NCBI GenBank assembly: GCA_046294735.1 | Contig: JBKBKB010000003.1 | Location: forward strand, 1-64,000 | Direction of reading: 5' to 3' | Length of the DNA stretch: 64,000 bases | Source of the DNA: 34-65-8 sp046294735 | Lineage (GTDB): Bacteria; Pseudomonadota; Alphaproteobacteria; Sphingomonadales; Sphingomonadaceae | Shown: positions 36,019 to 44,862 of the stretch, one piece after another | Layout: every line of letters starts with the position of its first letter | Numbering within the stretch: position 1 is the stretch's first letter | Notes under the pieces: generated by a model | The model's database searches: none | What the model saw: only the letters and a program-made list of their open reading frames with translations | What the model was told of the DNA's origin: nothing | Program-made: the position numbers and the translations under genes

Positions 36019-37299
36019 ATGACATCCTCCCCAACCCCCGGGGCTGAGCACGTCACCGTTATCGGGCTCGGCTACGTCGGCCTGCCGCTTGCGGTGGCGT
36101 TGGCAAGGCAGTTCCCGACCACCGGCTTCGATGTCGACACCCGCCGTATTGCCGAGCTGGAGAGCGGCCATGACCGCACCGGCGAGATCGAGCGGGAGCG
36201 GCTGGACGCATCCACCCTCGCGCTGACCGCTGATCCAGCGGCCTGCCCGCCGAGCAAGTTCTACATCGTCACCGTGCCGACCCCGATCGACGCGGCGAAT
36301 CGGCCCGACCTGTCGATCGTCGAGGCCGCCAGCCGCACCGTTGGGGCCATGCTCAAGGCGGCCCGTGCCGCCGGGCTCAACCCGGTGGTGGTCTACGAAA
36401 GCACCGTTTATCCCGGCGTCACCGAAGACCTGTGCGGGCCGATCCTGGAGCAGGTGTCCGGCCTGGTTTGCGGGCAGGACTTCTTCCTCGGCTACAGCCC
36501 GGAGCGGATCAACCCGGGCGACCGCGAACACACCATCGACAAGATCACCAAGGTCGTCTCCGGCCAGACGCCGGAAGTGCTGGAGGAAGTCGCCGCGCTC
36601 TACAATGCGGTTACCAGCGGCGGCGTTTTCCGCGCCGCCAGCATCAAGGCCGCCGAAGCCGCCAAGGTGATCGAAAACGCCCAGCGCGACATCAACATCG
36701 CCTTCATGAACGAGATCGCGCAGATCTTCGGCAAGATGGACCTGTCGGTATGGGACGTGCTGGCCGCCGCGCGGACCAAGTGGAACTTCCTGCCGTTTTC
36801 GCCCGGTCTGGTCGGCGGGCACTGCATCGGGGTCGATCCCTATTACCTCTCCCACCGGGCCGAGGAACTGGGACACCATCCCAAGGTCATCCTGGCCGGG
36901 CGCAGCACCAACGATGGCATGGCCGGCTGGGTGGCTGACCGGCTGCATCAGGTGCGCGGCGGCAAGGCCGGCAGCGTGCTGGTGCTGGGCCTGACCTTCA
37001 AGGAAGACGTGCCCGACCTGCGCAACTCCAAGGTCGCCGATCTTGTCGGCGCGCTCGCCGCGCATGGCCATACGGTGACGGTGCATGATCCCCATGCGGA
37101 TGCTGCTGAGGCGCACCATGAATATGGCCTGACGCTCGACGGCGAGGCGCTGGGCCGCAGCTACGACATGGTGCTGCTGGCTGTGCCCCACCGCGAATAC
37201 CGCGCCATGGGAGAAGCGCGGTTCCGCACCTGCCTCGCCCGCGGCGGTACGCTGGCCGACCTGAAAGGCGTCTTTGCGGGCGCCGACTGGACCCTGTAG
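36019..37299 (+). CDS. TviB/WbpO-type UDP-HexNAc 6-dehydrogenase
   Basis: A 426-residue nucleotide sugar dehydrogenase, probably oxidising UDP-GlcNAc or UDP-GalNAc to the uronic acid. NAD loop VTVIGLGYVGLPLA near residue 12; FYIVTVPTPIDAANRPDL; YESTVYPGVTEDLCGPILE; and the catalytic Cys in VGGHCIGVDPYYLSHRAEEL, near residue 272. The VPTPID-type segment places it with TviB/WbpO rather than UDP-glucose dehydrogenases. AAGGACAG precedes the ATG at 36019. It opens the glycan locus; the epimerase gene follows after 12 bases. Confidence 0.9.
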   Translation: MTSSPTPGAEHVTVIGLGYVGLPLAVALARQFPTTGFDVDTRRIAELESGHDRTGEIERERLDASTLALTADPAACPPSKFYIVTVPTPIDAANRPDLSIVEAASRTVGAMLKAARAAGLNPVVVYESTVYPGVTEDLCGPILEQVSGLVCGQDFFLGYSPERINPGDREHTIDKITKVVSGQTPEVLEEVAALYNAVTSGGVFRAASIKAAEAAKVIENAQRDINIAFMNEIAQIFGKMDLSVWDVLAAARTKWNFLPFSPGLVGGHCIGVDPYYLSHRAEELGHHPKVILAGRSTNDGMAGWVADRLHQVRGGKAGSVLVLGLTFKEDVPDLRNSKVADLVGALAAHGHTVTVHDPHADAAEAHHEYGLTLDGEALGRSYDMVLLAVPHREYRAMGEARFRTCLARGGTLADLKGVFAGADWTL

Positions 37300-37311
37300 A
37301 AGGACCTGCCC

Positions 37312-38310
37312 ATGCGCGTACTGATTACCGGCGTCGCCGGCTTCATCGGATCGACCCTGGCCCACCGCCTGATGGCGCGCGGCGACGAAGTGATCGGGAT
37401 CGACAACCTCAACGATTATTATCAGGTCAGCCTGAAGCAGGACCGGCTCAAGCGGCTGGAGGCCGAGGGCGGCAGCCGGTTCGCATTCCGCAAGGTTGAT
37501 TTTTCCGACATGGCAGCACTGGAGGCCGCGCTGGCGGGCGAACGGTTCGACCGGATTGTCCACCTGGGCGCGCAGGCCGGGGTGCGTTATTCGATTGAAA
37601 ACCCGCACGCCTATGTCCAGGCCAACCTCGTCGGCCACCTGAACATGCTGGAAATCGGCCGCCATCGGCAGGTCGAACATCTGGTCTATGCCAGCTCGTC
37701 GAGCGTCTATGGCGGCAACACCAAGCTGCCGTTCGCAGTCGAGGACCGGGTCGACCACCCGCTCTCGCTCTATGCCGCGACCAAGAAGGCCGACGAGCTG
37801 ATGAGCGAGACCTACGCCCATCTATATCGCCTGCCGCTGACGGGCCTCAGGTTTTTCACCGTCTACGGCCCGTGGGGCCGGCCGGACATGATGATGTGGA
37901 TCTTCACCCAGAAGATCCTGGCCGGGGAGCCGATCCCGGTATTCAACCACGGCGACATGTACCGCGACTTCACCTTCGTGGAGGACATCGTGTCCGGCGT
38001 GGTCGCCTGCATCGACAACCCGCCGCCCGACGACGGCCAGCCCAAGGCCGGGGGCAGCACCAAGCCGCACCGGCTCTACAACATCGGCAACCACCGTTCC
38101 GAGCCACTGATGAAGGTGATCGGCATCCTGGAGGCCGAATGCGGCCGCAAGGCCGAGATGGAGATGCTGCCGATGCAGGCAGGCGACGTCCAGTCGACCT
38201 ATGCCGATATCGACGCGATCCAGCGCGACCTCGGATACCAGCCGGCCACCAGGATCGAAACCGGCGTTCCGGCATTTGTGCAGTGGTACAAGGGCTACCA
38301 CGGGCTTTGA
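37312..38310 (+). CDS. UDP-glucuronate/hexosaminuronate 4-epimerase (CapI/LspL-like)
   Basis: A 332-residue extended SDR. Nucleotide loop ITGVAGFIGSTLAHRL; GIDNLNDYYQVSLKQDRL, a hallmark of the UDP-GlcA 4-epimerases; catalytic YASSSSVYG and LYAATKKADELM (Tyr and Lys); FTVYGPWGRPDMMMWIFTQK. Coupled with the upstream dehydrogenase it could convert a UDP-uronate to its 4-epimer, such as GalA or GalNAcA type. AAGGACC precedes the ATG. Confidence 0.88.
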   Translation: MRVLITGVAGFIGSTLAHRLMARGDEVIGIDNLNDYYQVSLKQDRLKRLEAEGGSRFAFRKVDFSDMAALEAALAGERFDRIVHLGAQAGVRYSIENPHAYVQANLVGHLNMLEIGRHRQVEHLVYASSSSVYGGNTKLPFAVEDRVDHPLSLYAATKKADELMSETYAHLYRLPLTGLRFFTVYGPWGRPDMMMWIFTQKILAGEPIPVFNHGDMYRDFTFVEDIVSGVVACIDNPPPDDGQPKAGGSTKPHRLYNIGNHRSEPLMKVIGILEAECGRKAEMEMLPMQAGDVQSTYADIDAIQRDLGYQPATRIETGVPAFVQWYKGYHGL

Positions 38311-38434
38311 CGGGCATCCCGCCAAGGTTGCGGCGAATCGCATGTTTAACTAACGATAAGAAGAAAACGCCGGGTCCGTCACACCGCTGCAACGCACGTT
38401 GCGTTGTGCATAGGGAAAGTCCGGAACACCAGCC

Positions 38435-40384
38435 ATGCTGAAATCCTTCGCCCGCCTTGCCAGTGACCGCTTCAAGACGCTGCTCCAGCGGCTTGCCGGG
38501 TTGCCGCGCGTGGCCAAGCAAGGGGTGGTATTCGCGCTCGACTTCGTCCTGCTGATCCAGTCTATCTGGATTGCCTATTCGCTGCGGGTTGATGAGTGGA
38601 TCCTGTGGGACGTGGCGATCATGCGCTTCACCATCGGTGCGGCGATCTTCATGGTTCCGGTTTTCCTTATGACCGGGGTCTATCAGGCCATCTTCCGCTA
38701 TGTCGGCCTGGGCATGCTGCGCACCCTTCTGCGCGCCACGTTCTACTACAGCCTCGCCGTGTTCGCAGTCTTCACCCTCGTCGGGGTGCCGGAAGTCCCG
38801 CGCACGCTCGGCCTGCTCCAGCCGCTGGTCTATTTCTGCCTTATCGTCGGCCTGCGTGTGGTGGCCCGGTTTCTGATGGTCGACGTGCTGGGCCGGACCC
38901 AGTTCGGGGGCAAGATAAAGCGGGTGCTGATCTACGGCGCGGGCCATGCCGGCCAGCAGCTGGCCAGCGCGCTGCGCTCGGACCCGGCGACCGAAGTGGC
39001 CGGGTATATCGATGACGACAAGCGGCTCGACGGGCAGAAGCTCGACGGTATCCCGGTGGCCTGGAGCCGCCGCCTGCCAGACGTGATTGCAGGCGCAGCC
39101 GCCAGCGAAGTGCTGCTGGCCCTGCCGAACATCCGCCGCAGCCGCCGCCGCGCCATCGTCAAGGAACTGGGCGACCTCAAGGTCAAGGTCCGGACCCTGC
39201 CGCAGATGCGCGACCTGGTAACCGGGGCGGTGACGGTCAACGACATCCGTCCGCTGGAAATCGAGGACCTGCTGGGGCGCGAACCGGTGCGGCCGAACGA
39301 GCTGCTGCTGGGGCGCACCACCGTGGGCAAGACCCTGATGGTAACCGGGGCAGGCGGCTCGATCGGCAGCGAGCTGTGCCGCCAGATCGTGCGGATGCGG
39401 GCGAGCAAGCTGGTGCTGTTCGAAATGAGCGAGTTTGCGCTCTATGCCATTCACAAGGAACTGAGCGCCTTTGCCCGCGAGCAGGGCGCTGGCCAGATAG
39501 CAATAGTTCCGGTCCTGGGCAGTGCCAGCGATCGCCAGCGGATGGACGAGGTGTTTGCCGCGCACGCCATCGATACGGTCTATCACGCGGCGGCCTACAA
39601 GCATGTGCCGCTGGTCGAGGCCAATCCGCTGGAAGCGGTCCGCAACAACATCCTCGGCACCCGCGCGGTGGTCGAGGCGGCCCATGCCGCGCGGGTCAAG
39701 GATTTCATCCTCATCTCCACCGACAAGGCGGTGCGCCCGACCAATGTGATGGGCGCGACCAAGCGCGCCGCCGAACAGATCGTCCAGGCCTTTGCCCGTC
39801 GCGGCGGCCCTACCCGGTTCTCGATGGTGCGGTTCGGCAACGTGCTCGGATCGAGCGGATCGGTGGTCCCCCTGTTCCGCCAGCAGATCGAGGCGGGCGG
39901 GCCGATTACCCTGACCGACAAGCGGATCACCCGCTATTTCATGACCATCCCCGAAGCCGCTTCGCTGGTCATCCAGGCTGCCGGCATGGCGCGGGGAGGC
40001 GAGGTGTTCGTGCTCGACATGGGAAAGCCGGTGAAGATCGCCGATCTCGCCCGCACCATGGTCCAGCTGTCGGGACTGACCGTGCGCGACGAGAACAACC
40101 CCGATGGCGAAATCGAAATCACCGAAGTCGGTCTGCGGGACGGGGAGAAGCTTTACGAAGAACTGCTGATCGGCAGCAATCCGGAAGGAACCACCCACCC
40201 CCGCATCCGCATGGCGCGGGAAGACCATCTGGCCTGGGACAGGCTGTCCGCGCTGCTCGAAAGCATTGTCGAGACCCGCGACCCGGCGGTGGCGATCGCC
40301 CTGCTTCAGCAGATCGTGCCCGAGTTCGAGCATCGGCGCGACAACGCCCCGGCGGCCGCGGCGAGCGGAAAGCCCGCCGCGTGA
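38435..40384 (+). CDS. FlaA1/CapD-type membrane UDP-HexNAc 4,6-dehydratase
   Basis: A 649-residue protein. Four to five N-terminal helices (about 30-160) precede a first Rossmann module (RVLIYGAGHAGQQLASAL) and the catalytic SDR domain from about residue 300 (MVTGAGGSIGSELCRQIVRM). Active-site features are AAAYKHVPLVEANP, STDKAVRPTNVMGATKRAAE and GNVLGSSGSVVPLF. WbpM, PglF and CapD homologues make UDP-4-keto-6-deoxy-HexNAc, the precursor for bacillosamine, QuiNAc or FucNAc-type sugars. No partner aminotransferase is encoded in this window, so the keto sugar must be used by enzymes elsewhere. Confidence 0.9.
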   Translation: MLKSFARLASDRFKTLLQRLAGLPRVAKQGVVFALDFVLLIQSIWIAYSLRVDEWILWDVAIMRFTIGAAIFMVPVFLMTGVYQAIFRYVGLGMLRTLLRATFYYSLAVFAVFTLVGVPEVPRTLGLLQPLVYFCLIVGLRVVARFLMVDVLGRTQFGGKIKRVLIYGAGHAGQQLASALRSDPATEVAGYIDDDKRLDGQKLDGIPVAWSRRLPDVIAGAAASEVLLALPNIRRSRRRAIVKELGDLKVKVRTLPQMRDLVTGAVTVNDIRPLEIEDLLGREPVRPNELLLGRTTVGKTLMVTGAGGSIGSELCRQIVRMRASKLVLFEMSEFALYAIHKELSAFAREQGAGQIAIVPVLGSASDRQRMDEVFAAHAIDTVYHAAAYKHVPLVEANPLEAVRNNILGTRAVVEAAHAARVKDFILISTDKAVRPTNVMGATKRAAEQIVQAFARRGGPTRFSMVRFGNVLGSSGSVVPLFRQQIEAGGPITLTDKRITRYFMTIPEAASLVIQAAGMARGGEVFVLDMGKPVKIADLARTMVQLSGLTVRDENNPDGEIEITEVGLRDGEKLYEELLIGSNPEGTTHPRIRMAREDHLAWDRLSALLESIVETRDPAVAIALLQQIVPEFEHRRDNAPAAAASGKPAA

Positions 40385-40481
40385 TCCGGCATGGCACGGC
40401 TAAACCGGGGGTGCAGCGGGGCGTGACAGCGCCAGTGCACGGGGCTAACGCAGCCGCAGATTTTTCCGGAAAGAAAGCAGC

Positions 40482-41678
40482 ATGACCGCCCTGCCGGCAG
40501 GCACCATTACCGCAATCATTCCCGCCCGGGGCGGCAGCAAGGGCGTGCCGCGCAAGAATGTCCTGCCGCTGATGGGCAAACCGCTGCTGGCCCACACGAT
40601 CGAGGCCGCGCTGGCCAGCCGCCACGTGGCGCGCGTGGCGGTGTCAACCGACGATCCCGAAATCGCCGCGGTCGCGCGCCGGTTCGGGGCCGAAGTGGTC
40701 GACCGTCCGGCCGAAATCGCCGGGGACAAGGCCAGCTCCGAAGCCGCCCTGCTCCACGCGCTCGACACGCTCCACCCGGCGGGCGCGCCGCAGCCGGACC
40801 TGTTCGTGTTCCTCCAGTGCACCTCGCCCCTGACAAGGCCGGAGGACATCGACGCACTGGTCGAGGCATTTCGCCGGGAAGGAGCCGACAGCGCCTTCCT
40901 TGCCACCCGGTTCTATCATTTCCTGTGGCGGGCCGATGCGCTGGGCGATTTTCACGGGGTCAACCATGACCGCACGTTCCGCCAGATGCGACAGGACCGC
41001 CCAGCCGAATACCTTGAAACCGGGGCCGGCTATGCCATCGGCACGGCCGGTTTTCGCGAGCACGGGCACCGCTTCTTCGGCAAGGTCGTAGCGGTCGAAA
41101 TGCCGGGTGAGCGGGTCGGCGAGATCGACACTGCCGACGAATTCGCGGTGATCGAGGCGAGGATGCGCGCAGCCCGCGCCGGCGCGGCGCAGGCCATGCT
41201 GCCGCAGCCGGTTGCTGCGCTGGTGATGGATTTCGACGGGGTGCTGACCGACGATGCGGTGATGCTGAGCCAGGACGGGGTCGAGCACGTACGCTGCTCG
41301 CGTTCGGATGGCATGGGGATCGACCTGCTGCGCACCGCCGGTCTGCCGATGATCGTGCTCTCGCGCGAGGACAACCCGGTCGTCGCGGCCCGCTGCGCCA
41401 AGCTCAGGATCCCTTGCGTCCACGGCCTGCGGACCAAGCTGGCAACCCTGACAGGCTGGGCTGACGAGCACGGTGTGGACCTGGCCCGCACGGTCTATGT
41501 CGGCAACGACGTGAACGATCTGGAATGCATGGCGGCGGTCGGTTTCCCGGTCGCCCCGGCCGACGCTCACCCATCGGCGTGCGATGCGGCGCGGCTGGTG
41601 CTCACCAACAATGGCGGCCACGGCGCGATCCGCGAGCTGGCTGACATGATCCTGAGGCAGCGAAAGGCCTTGCCCTGA
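40482..41678 (+). CDS. Nonulosonate cytidylyltransferase fused to KdsC-like HAD phosphatase
   Basis: A 398-residue two-domain protein. Residues 1-235 are a NeuA/CMP-sialate synthase-type cytidylyltransferase: IIPARGGSKGVPRKNVLPL, VSTDDPEIA, FLQCTSPLTRPEDID and GDKASSEAALLHAL. Residues about 245-398 are a KdsC-type HAD phosphatase: MDFDGVLTDD near 250 (nucleophile and acid-base Asp), LRTKLATL with the motif III Lys, and YVGNDVNDLECM with the metal Asp. All HAD catalytic residues are present. The pairing suggests dephosphorylation of a nonulosonate 9-phosphate and then activation with CTP. NeuB-like synthase follows. Confidence 0.9.
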   Translation: MTALPAGTITAIIPARGGSKGVPRKNVLPLMGKPLLAHTIEAALASRHVARVAVSTDDPEIAAVARRFGAEVVDRPAEIAGDKASSEAALLHALDTLHPAGAPQPDLFVFLQCTSPLTRPEDIDALVEAFRREGADSAFLATRFYHFLWRADALGDFHGVNHDRTFRQMRQDRPAEYLETGAGYAIGTAGFREHGHRFFGKVVAVEMPGERVGEIDTADEFAVIEARMRAARAGAAQAMLPQPVAALVMDFDGVLTDDAVMLSQDGVEHVRCSRSDGMGIDLLRTAGLPMIVLSREDNPVVAARCAKLRIPCVHGLRTKLATLTGWADEHGVDLARTVYVGNDVNDLECMAAVGFPVAPADAHPSACDAARLVLTNNGGHGAIRELADMILRQRKALP

Positions 41679-41748
41679 CCGGCTCGGCCACTATGCCCCG
41701 CCCTGACCCGTACCACGGACTGACTGACAGACTGGAAAGACCCCCATC

Positions 41749-42651
41749 ATGAGCGAACTTCCCACCACCTTCGGCGCCAAGGTCGTTGCCGAGATCGGCT
41801 GCAACCACAAGGGCGACATGGCCATCGCCAAGGAACTGATCGAGATCGCGGCGAAAACCTGCAAGGCCGACTATGTCAAGTTCCAGAAGCGCAACAACAA
41901 GGAACTGCTGCCGCCCGAGCAGTACAATGCGCCGCACCCCAACCCGGCCAATTCCTATGGCGACACCTACGGCGCCCACCGCGAATTCCTCGAATTCTCG
42001 GTCGAGCAGCACCAGGAGCTGATGGACCACTGCACCGCCATGGGGATCGGCTATTCGACCAGCGTGTGGGACGTCACCAGCGCGCGCGAGATGGCAGCGC
42101 TGAACCCCGAATTCCTCAAGGTGCCGAGCGCATCGAACCTGCACTGGCCGATGCTGACCGTGCTGGCGGAAGAGTTCAAGGGCCAGATCCAGCTCTCGCT
42201 GGGCATGACCACCAAGGCCGAGGAAGACGAGATTGTGAAGTTCTTCGAGGACAAGGGCCGGGCCAAGGACCTGCTGCTCTACGCCTGCACCAGCGGCTAT
42301 CCGGTCGAATTCGACGAGCTGTGCCTGCTCGAAGTGACCCGTCTGAAGGAGAAGTTCGGTAACCGCGTCGGCGGGATCGGGTTCTCCGGCCATCACCTCG
42401 GCATTGCCGCAGACATCGCTGCGCTGACGCTGGGCGCGGAATGGATCGAGCGCCACTTCACCCTCGACCGCACCTGGAAGGGCACCGACCACGCTGCCAG
42501 CCTCGAACCCGATGGGCTGCGCCGCCTGTGCCGCGACGTGAAGGCGGTCAGCCGCTCGCTTACCTACAAGCAGGGCGACATGACCCCGGTCGAGCTGGGT
42601 ATGCGCGACAAACTCAAGTGGACCGGCGGAGGCGAAGTCTCAGCGACCTGA
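41749..42651 (+). CDS. NeuB-type nonulosonic acid synthase, no SAF domain
   Basis: A 300-residue TIM-barrel synthase condensing phosphoenolpyruvate with an acyl-mannosamine or mannose derivative. Motifs: VVAEIGCNHKGDMAIAKELI, KADYVKFQKRNN, FLKVPSASNLHWPML, GIGFSGHHLGIAADIAALTL and ERHFTLDRTWKGTDHAASLEP. It ends at about residue 300, where other NeuB proteins (about 345 residues) continue into the SAF antifreeze-like domain that lines the partner active site. The stop is genuine in this sequence. Pathway partner of the preceding cytidylyltransferase-phosphatase. Confidence 0.9.
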   Translation: MSELPTTFGAKVVAEIGCNHKGDMAIAKELIEIAAKTCKADYVKFQKRNNKELLPPEQYNAPHPNPANSYGDTYGAHREFLEFSVEQHQELMDHCTAMGIGYSTSVWDVTSAREMAALNPEFLKVPSASNLHWPMLTVLAEEFKGQIQLSLGMTTKAEEDEIVKFFEDKGRAKDLLLYACTSGYPVEFDELCLLEVTRLKEKFGNRVGGIGFSGHHLGIAADIAALTLGAEWIERHFTLDRTWKGTDHAASLEPDGLRRLCRDVKAVSRSLTYKQGDMTPVELGMRDKLKWTGGGEVSAT

Positions 42652-42673
42652 ACGCCCGGACGGGACCGGCACG

Positions 42674-43978
42674 ATGAAACTGCTCTACATCGGCGACAAC
42701 AGCGACAGCCTGAACCTGGGCTGCCGGGCGACCAGCATAGCGCTGCGCCAGCTGGCCGCCCGCCATGCACAGTTCATCGGCACGGTCCCGACCCGGATGA
42801 TCGCCGCGCGCTGGCCGATATCCGACCGGATCGGGGACAAGCCCTACGGCACGCTTGCGCGGGTGCTCAACACCAACCGGGCGCGGGCAGTGCCGGTGGC
42901 CGGCGCACTGGTCGGGCGGGTGATGGATGCCTTGGGCACGCGCGATGCGATCACCCACGATCTGGCCCGCAACGCCGAAGTACTGGAGCGGGCGCAAAGC
43001 TGGAACGCCGATGCGCGCCAGCTGATGGCCTGGCTGGACGAGGCCGACGGAGCGCTGGTCAACGGCGAGGGGGACCTCATTTTCGGCACCCCCGCGCGCC
43101 AGCGGCTGCTGTTCATCCTGACCCTGTGCCGGATGCTGCTGGGGCGCGGCAAGAAGCTCTACTACCTCAACGCCATGGCCTCGCCCGCGCCGGGCCAGCA
43201 GCCCAACCGCGAAACTCTGGCGATTGCGGACGAGGTCCTGTCGCGCGCTGACGCCTTTTCCCTGCGCGATCCGGTCAGTCTCGAATTTGCCCGCGAACAC
43301 TTGCCGCAAGCGGCGGCCAAGGCGCGGGTGTTCCCGGACGCAGTGTTCGCGTGGCACCGCTATGCCCTTGGCGACGGGGCGGGCCCCTATGACCATGAAC
43401 GGCTGGTGCCATTCTACGAGCGCACCGGCATCGCCATGCCCGAGGTGCTGCGCCATCCTTACATCCTGGTTGGCGGCAGCTCGCGCTCGGCCTACGAACC
43501 GGCCCGCGCGGTGGAGGCCTATGTCGGGCTGGTCGAGGCGCTCAAGCAGTTCGGAATGGGCATTGCCCTGCTGCCGGGCTGCACCGGCGATTTCTTCCTC
43601 AATCAGGTGTCCGAGCGCACCGGCACGACCTATCTTTCGATCAAGGCATCAATTCTGACCCAGGCCGCGATCCTGGGCCATGCCCGGCTCTATGTCAGCG
43701 GGCGCTGGCACCCGTCGATCATGGCAGCACTGGGCGGCACCCCGTGCGTGTTCATGGGCTCCAATTCGCACAAGATTCTCGCGCTGCAGCACATGCTCGG
43801 CTACCCGCAACCACACGAGTATTCGCCCTGGCCCGACGCTGCTGAACAGGAGGCGATGATGGGCGAGGCAGCGCGCCTGCTGGGCGAAGGCGGCGCGGTG
43901 CGGGGCCGGATTGCCGCCCGTGCGCAGGCACTGGGCGAAGAGGCAACGCTTATGATAAACCCGCTGGCGGAGGCATGA
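42674..43978 (+). CDS. Polysaccharide pyruvyl transferase-family protein
   Basis: A 434-residue protein of the CsaB/WcaK-type pyruvyltransferase family (a GT-B-like fold). Typical points are LLYIGDNSDSLNLGCRATSI at the N-terminus, DGALVNGEGDLIFG and the strongly conserved SGRWHPSIMAALGG, followed by FMGSNSHKI. Such proteins transfer pyruvate from phosphoenolpyruvate to sugar hydroxyls as ketals; some members act as glycosyl modifiers. It overlaps the next gene by ATGA, so the two are translationally coupled. Confidence 0.78.
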   Translation: MKLLYIGDNSDSLNLGCRATSIALRQLAARHAQFIGTVPTRMIAARWPISDRIGDKPYGTLARVLNTNRARAVPVAGALVGRVMDALGTRDAITHDLARNAEVLERAQSWNADARQLMAWLDEADGALVNGEGDLIFGTPARQRLLFILTLCRMLLGRGKKLYYLNAMASPAPGQQPNRETLAIADEVLSRADAFSLRDPVSLEFAREHLPQAAAKARVFPDAVFAWHRYALGDGAGPYDHERLVPFYERTGIAMPEVLRHPYILVGGSSRSAYEPARAVEAYVGLVEALKQFGMGIALLPGCTGDFFLNQVSERTGTTYLSIKASILTQAAILGHARLYVSGRWHPSIMAALGGTPCVFMGSNSHKILALQHMLGYPQPHEYSPWPDAAEQEAMMGEAARLLGEGGAVRGRIAARAQALGEEATLMINPLAEA

Positions 43979-44859
43979 CAGCAATGGCATACGATACCGC
44001 AGCAATCCGCGCACAGCTCGAAACTGACGGCTATGCCGTCTTGCCCGGATTCCTTGAAGCACCAGACATTGCCCGGTTGCGGCAGATCGTCGGCGGGTTT
44101 TTCGACAGCGGGCGCGGGGTGGTGTTCAACCTTGGCAAGACCCAGCCCAATGCGGCGGTCGAAGTGCCGGACCTTGCCTGGCTGTTCGCCGACAGCCGCG
44201 TGACCGGCTTTTTCAAGGGCGTGTTCGGCGAGCGCGGCGCGTTCTTCACTGGCCACTGCGACATTCACAATTCGATGGTGTCCAACTGGCACCGCGACAC
44301 CGGCGGGGCAGGCCACCCCTATTTCGACGAGCCTTGCTTCACCGATGACTGCCGGGTCTACAAGATGGCGTTCTACCTGCAGGACCATCTCGACGGGCAG
44401 GGCATGACCTTGCGCCCCGGTTCGCACCGCCAGGACGGCAAGCCGGTGGGCGAGGAGACGACCCTGCGCAGCCGCGCCGGGGATGCGGTGGTGTTCGACG
44501 TGCGGATCGATCATCGCGGCCGCGAGCCCAGCCCGATCGAGAGCGTCATACAGCGCGGTGCCCGGTTTGCGAAGCGCACGGCGGCGAAAGCTTCCGGCCG
44601 CCCGGAAACCCCCGGCCAGCCGAAATGGACGTTGAGCGCCCGCGAAACGCTTGACCGGCTGACCGGGACGCAGGAACGGATGAGCGTGTTCTTCACCTTT
44701 GGCGCCGACAACCGCTTTTCCCGCCAGTTTGCCCGCAACAACATGGACCGGCAACTGAGCCAGTATGAAGGTGGCAGGCTGGCCTATCCCGCCGGGCTGC
44801 AGGGGCAGCTGGAGGCGGCCGGGATCACGGTGTTCCAGCCTGAACCGCAACCCGCCTGA
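43975..44859 (+). CDS. PhyH-family Fe(II)/2-oxoglutarate dioxygenase in the glycan locus
   Basis: A 294-residue dioxygenase. The double-stranded beta-helix carries NWHRDTGGAG (the HxD iron ligands) and FDVRIDHRGREP (distal His). RLEN-like positions and SQYEGGRLAYPAG near the end fit the PhyH group. Its operon context, between a pyruvyl transferase and a sulfotransferase, suggests hydroxylation of a sugar, nonulosonate or lipid part of the glycan. ATG 43975 overlaps the upstream stop; a second ATG at 43984 is possible. Confidence 0.8.
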   Translation: MTAMAYDTAAIRAQLETDGYAVLPGFLEAPDIARLRQIVGGFFDSGRGVVFNLGKTQPNAAVEVPDLAWLFADSRVTGFFKGVFGERGAFFTGHCDIHNSMVSNWHRDTGGAGHPYFDEPCFTDDCRVYKMAFYLQDHLDGQGMTLRPGSHRQDGKPVGEETTLRSRAGDAVVFDVRIDHRGREPSPIESVIQRGARFAKRTAAKASGRPETPGQPKWTLSARETLDRLTGTQERMSVFFTFGADNRFSRQFARNNMDRQLSQYEGGRLAYPAGLQGQLEAAGITVFQPEPQPA

Positions 44860-44862
44860 GCA

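Noticed and set aside
37970..40333. 787-residue open frame antisense to the 4,6-dehydratase
   Set aside because: Shadow of a well-recognised gene; starts and ends at no sensible signals.
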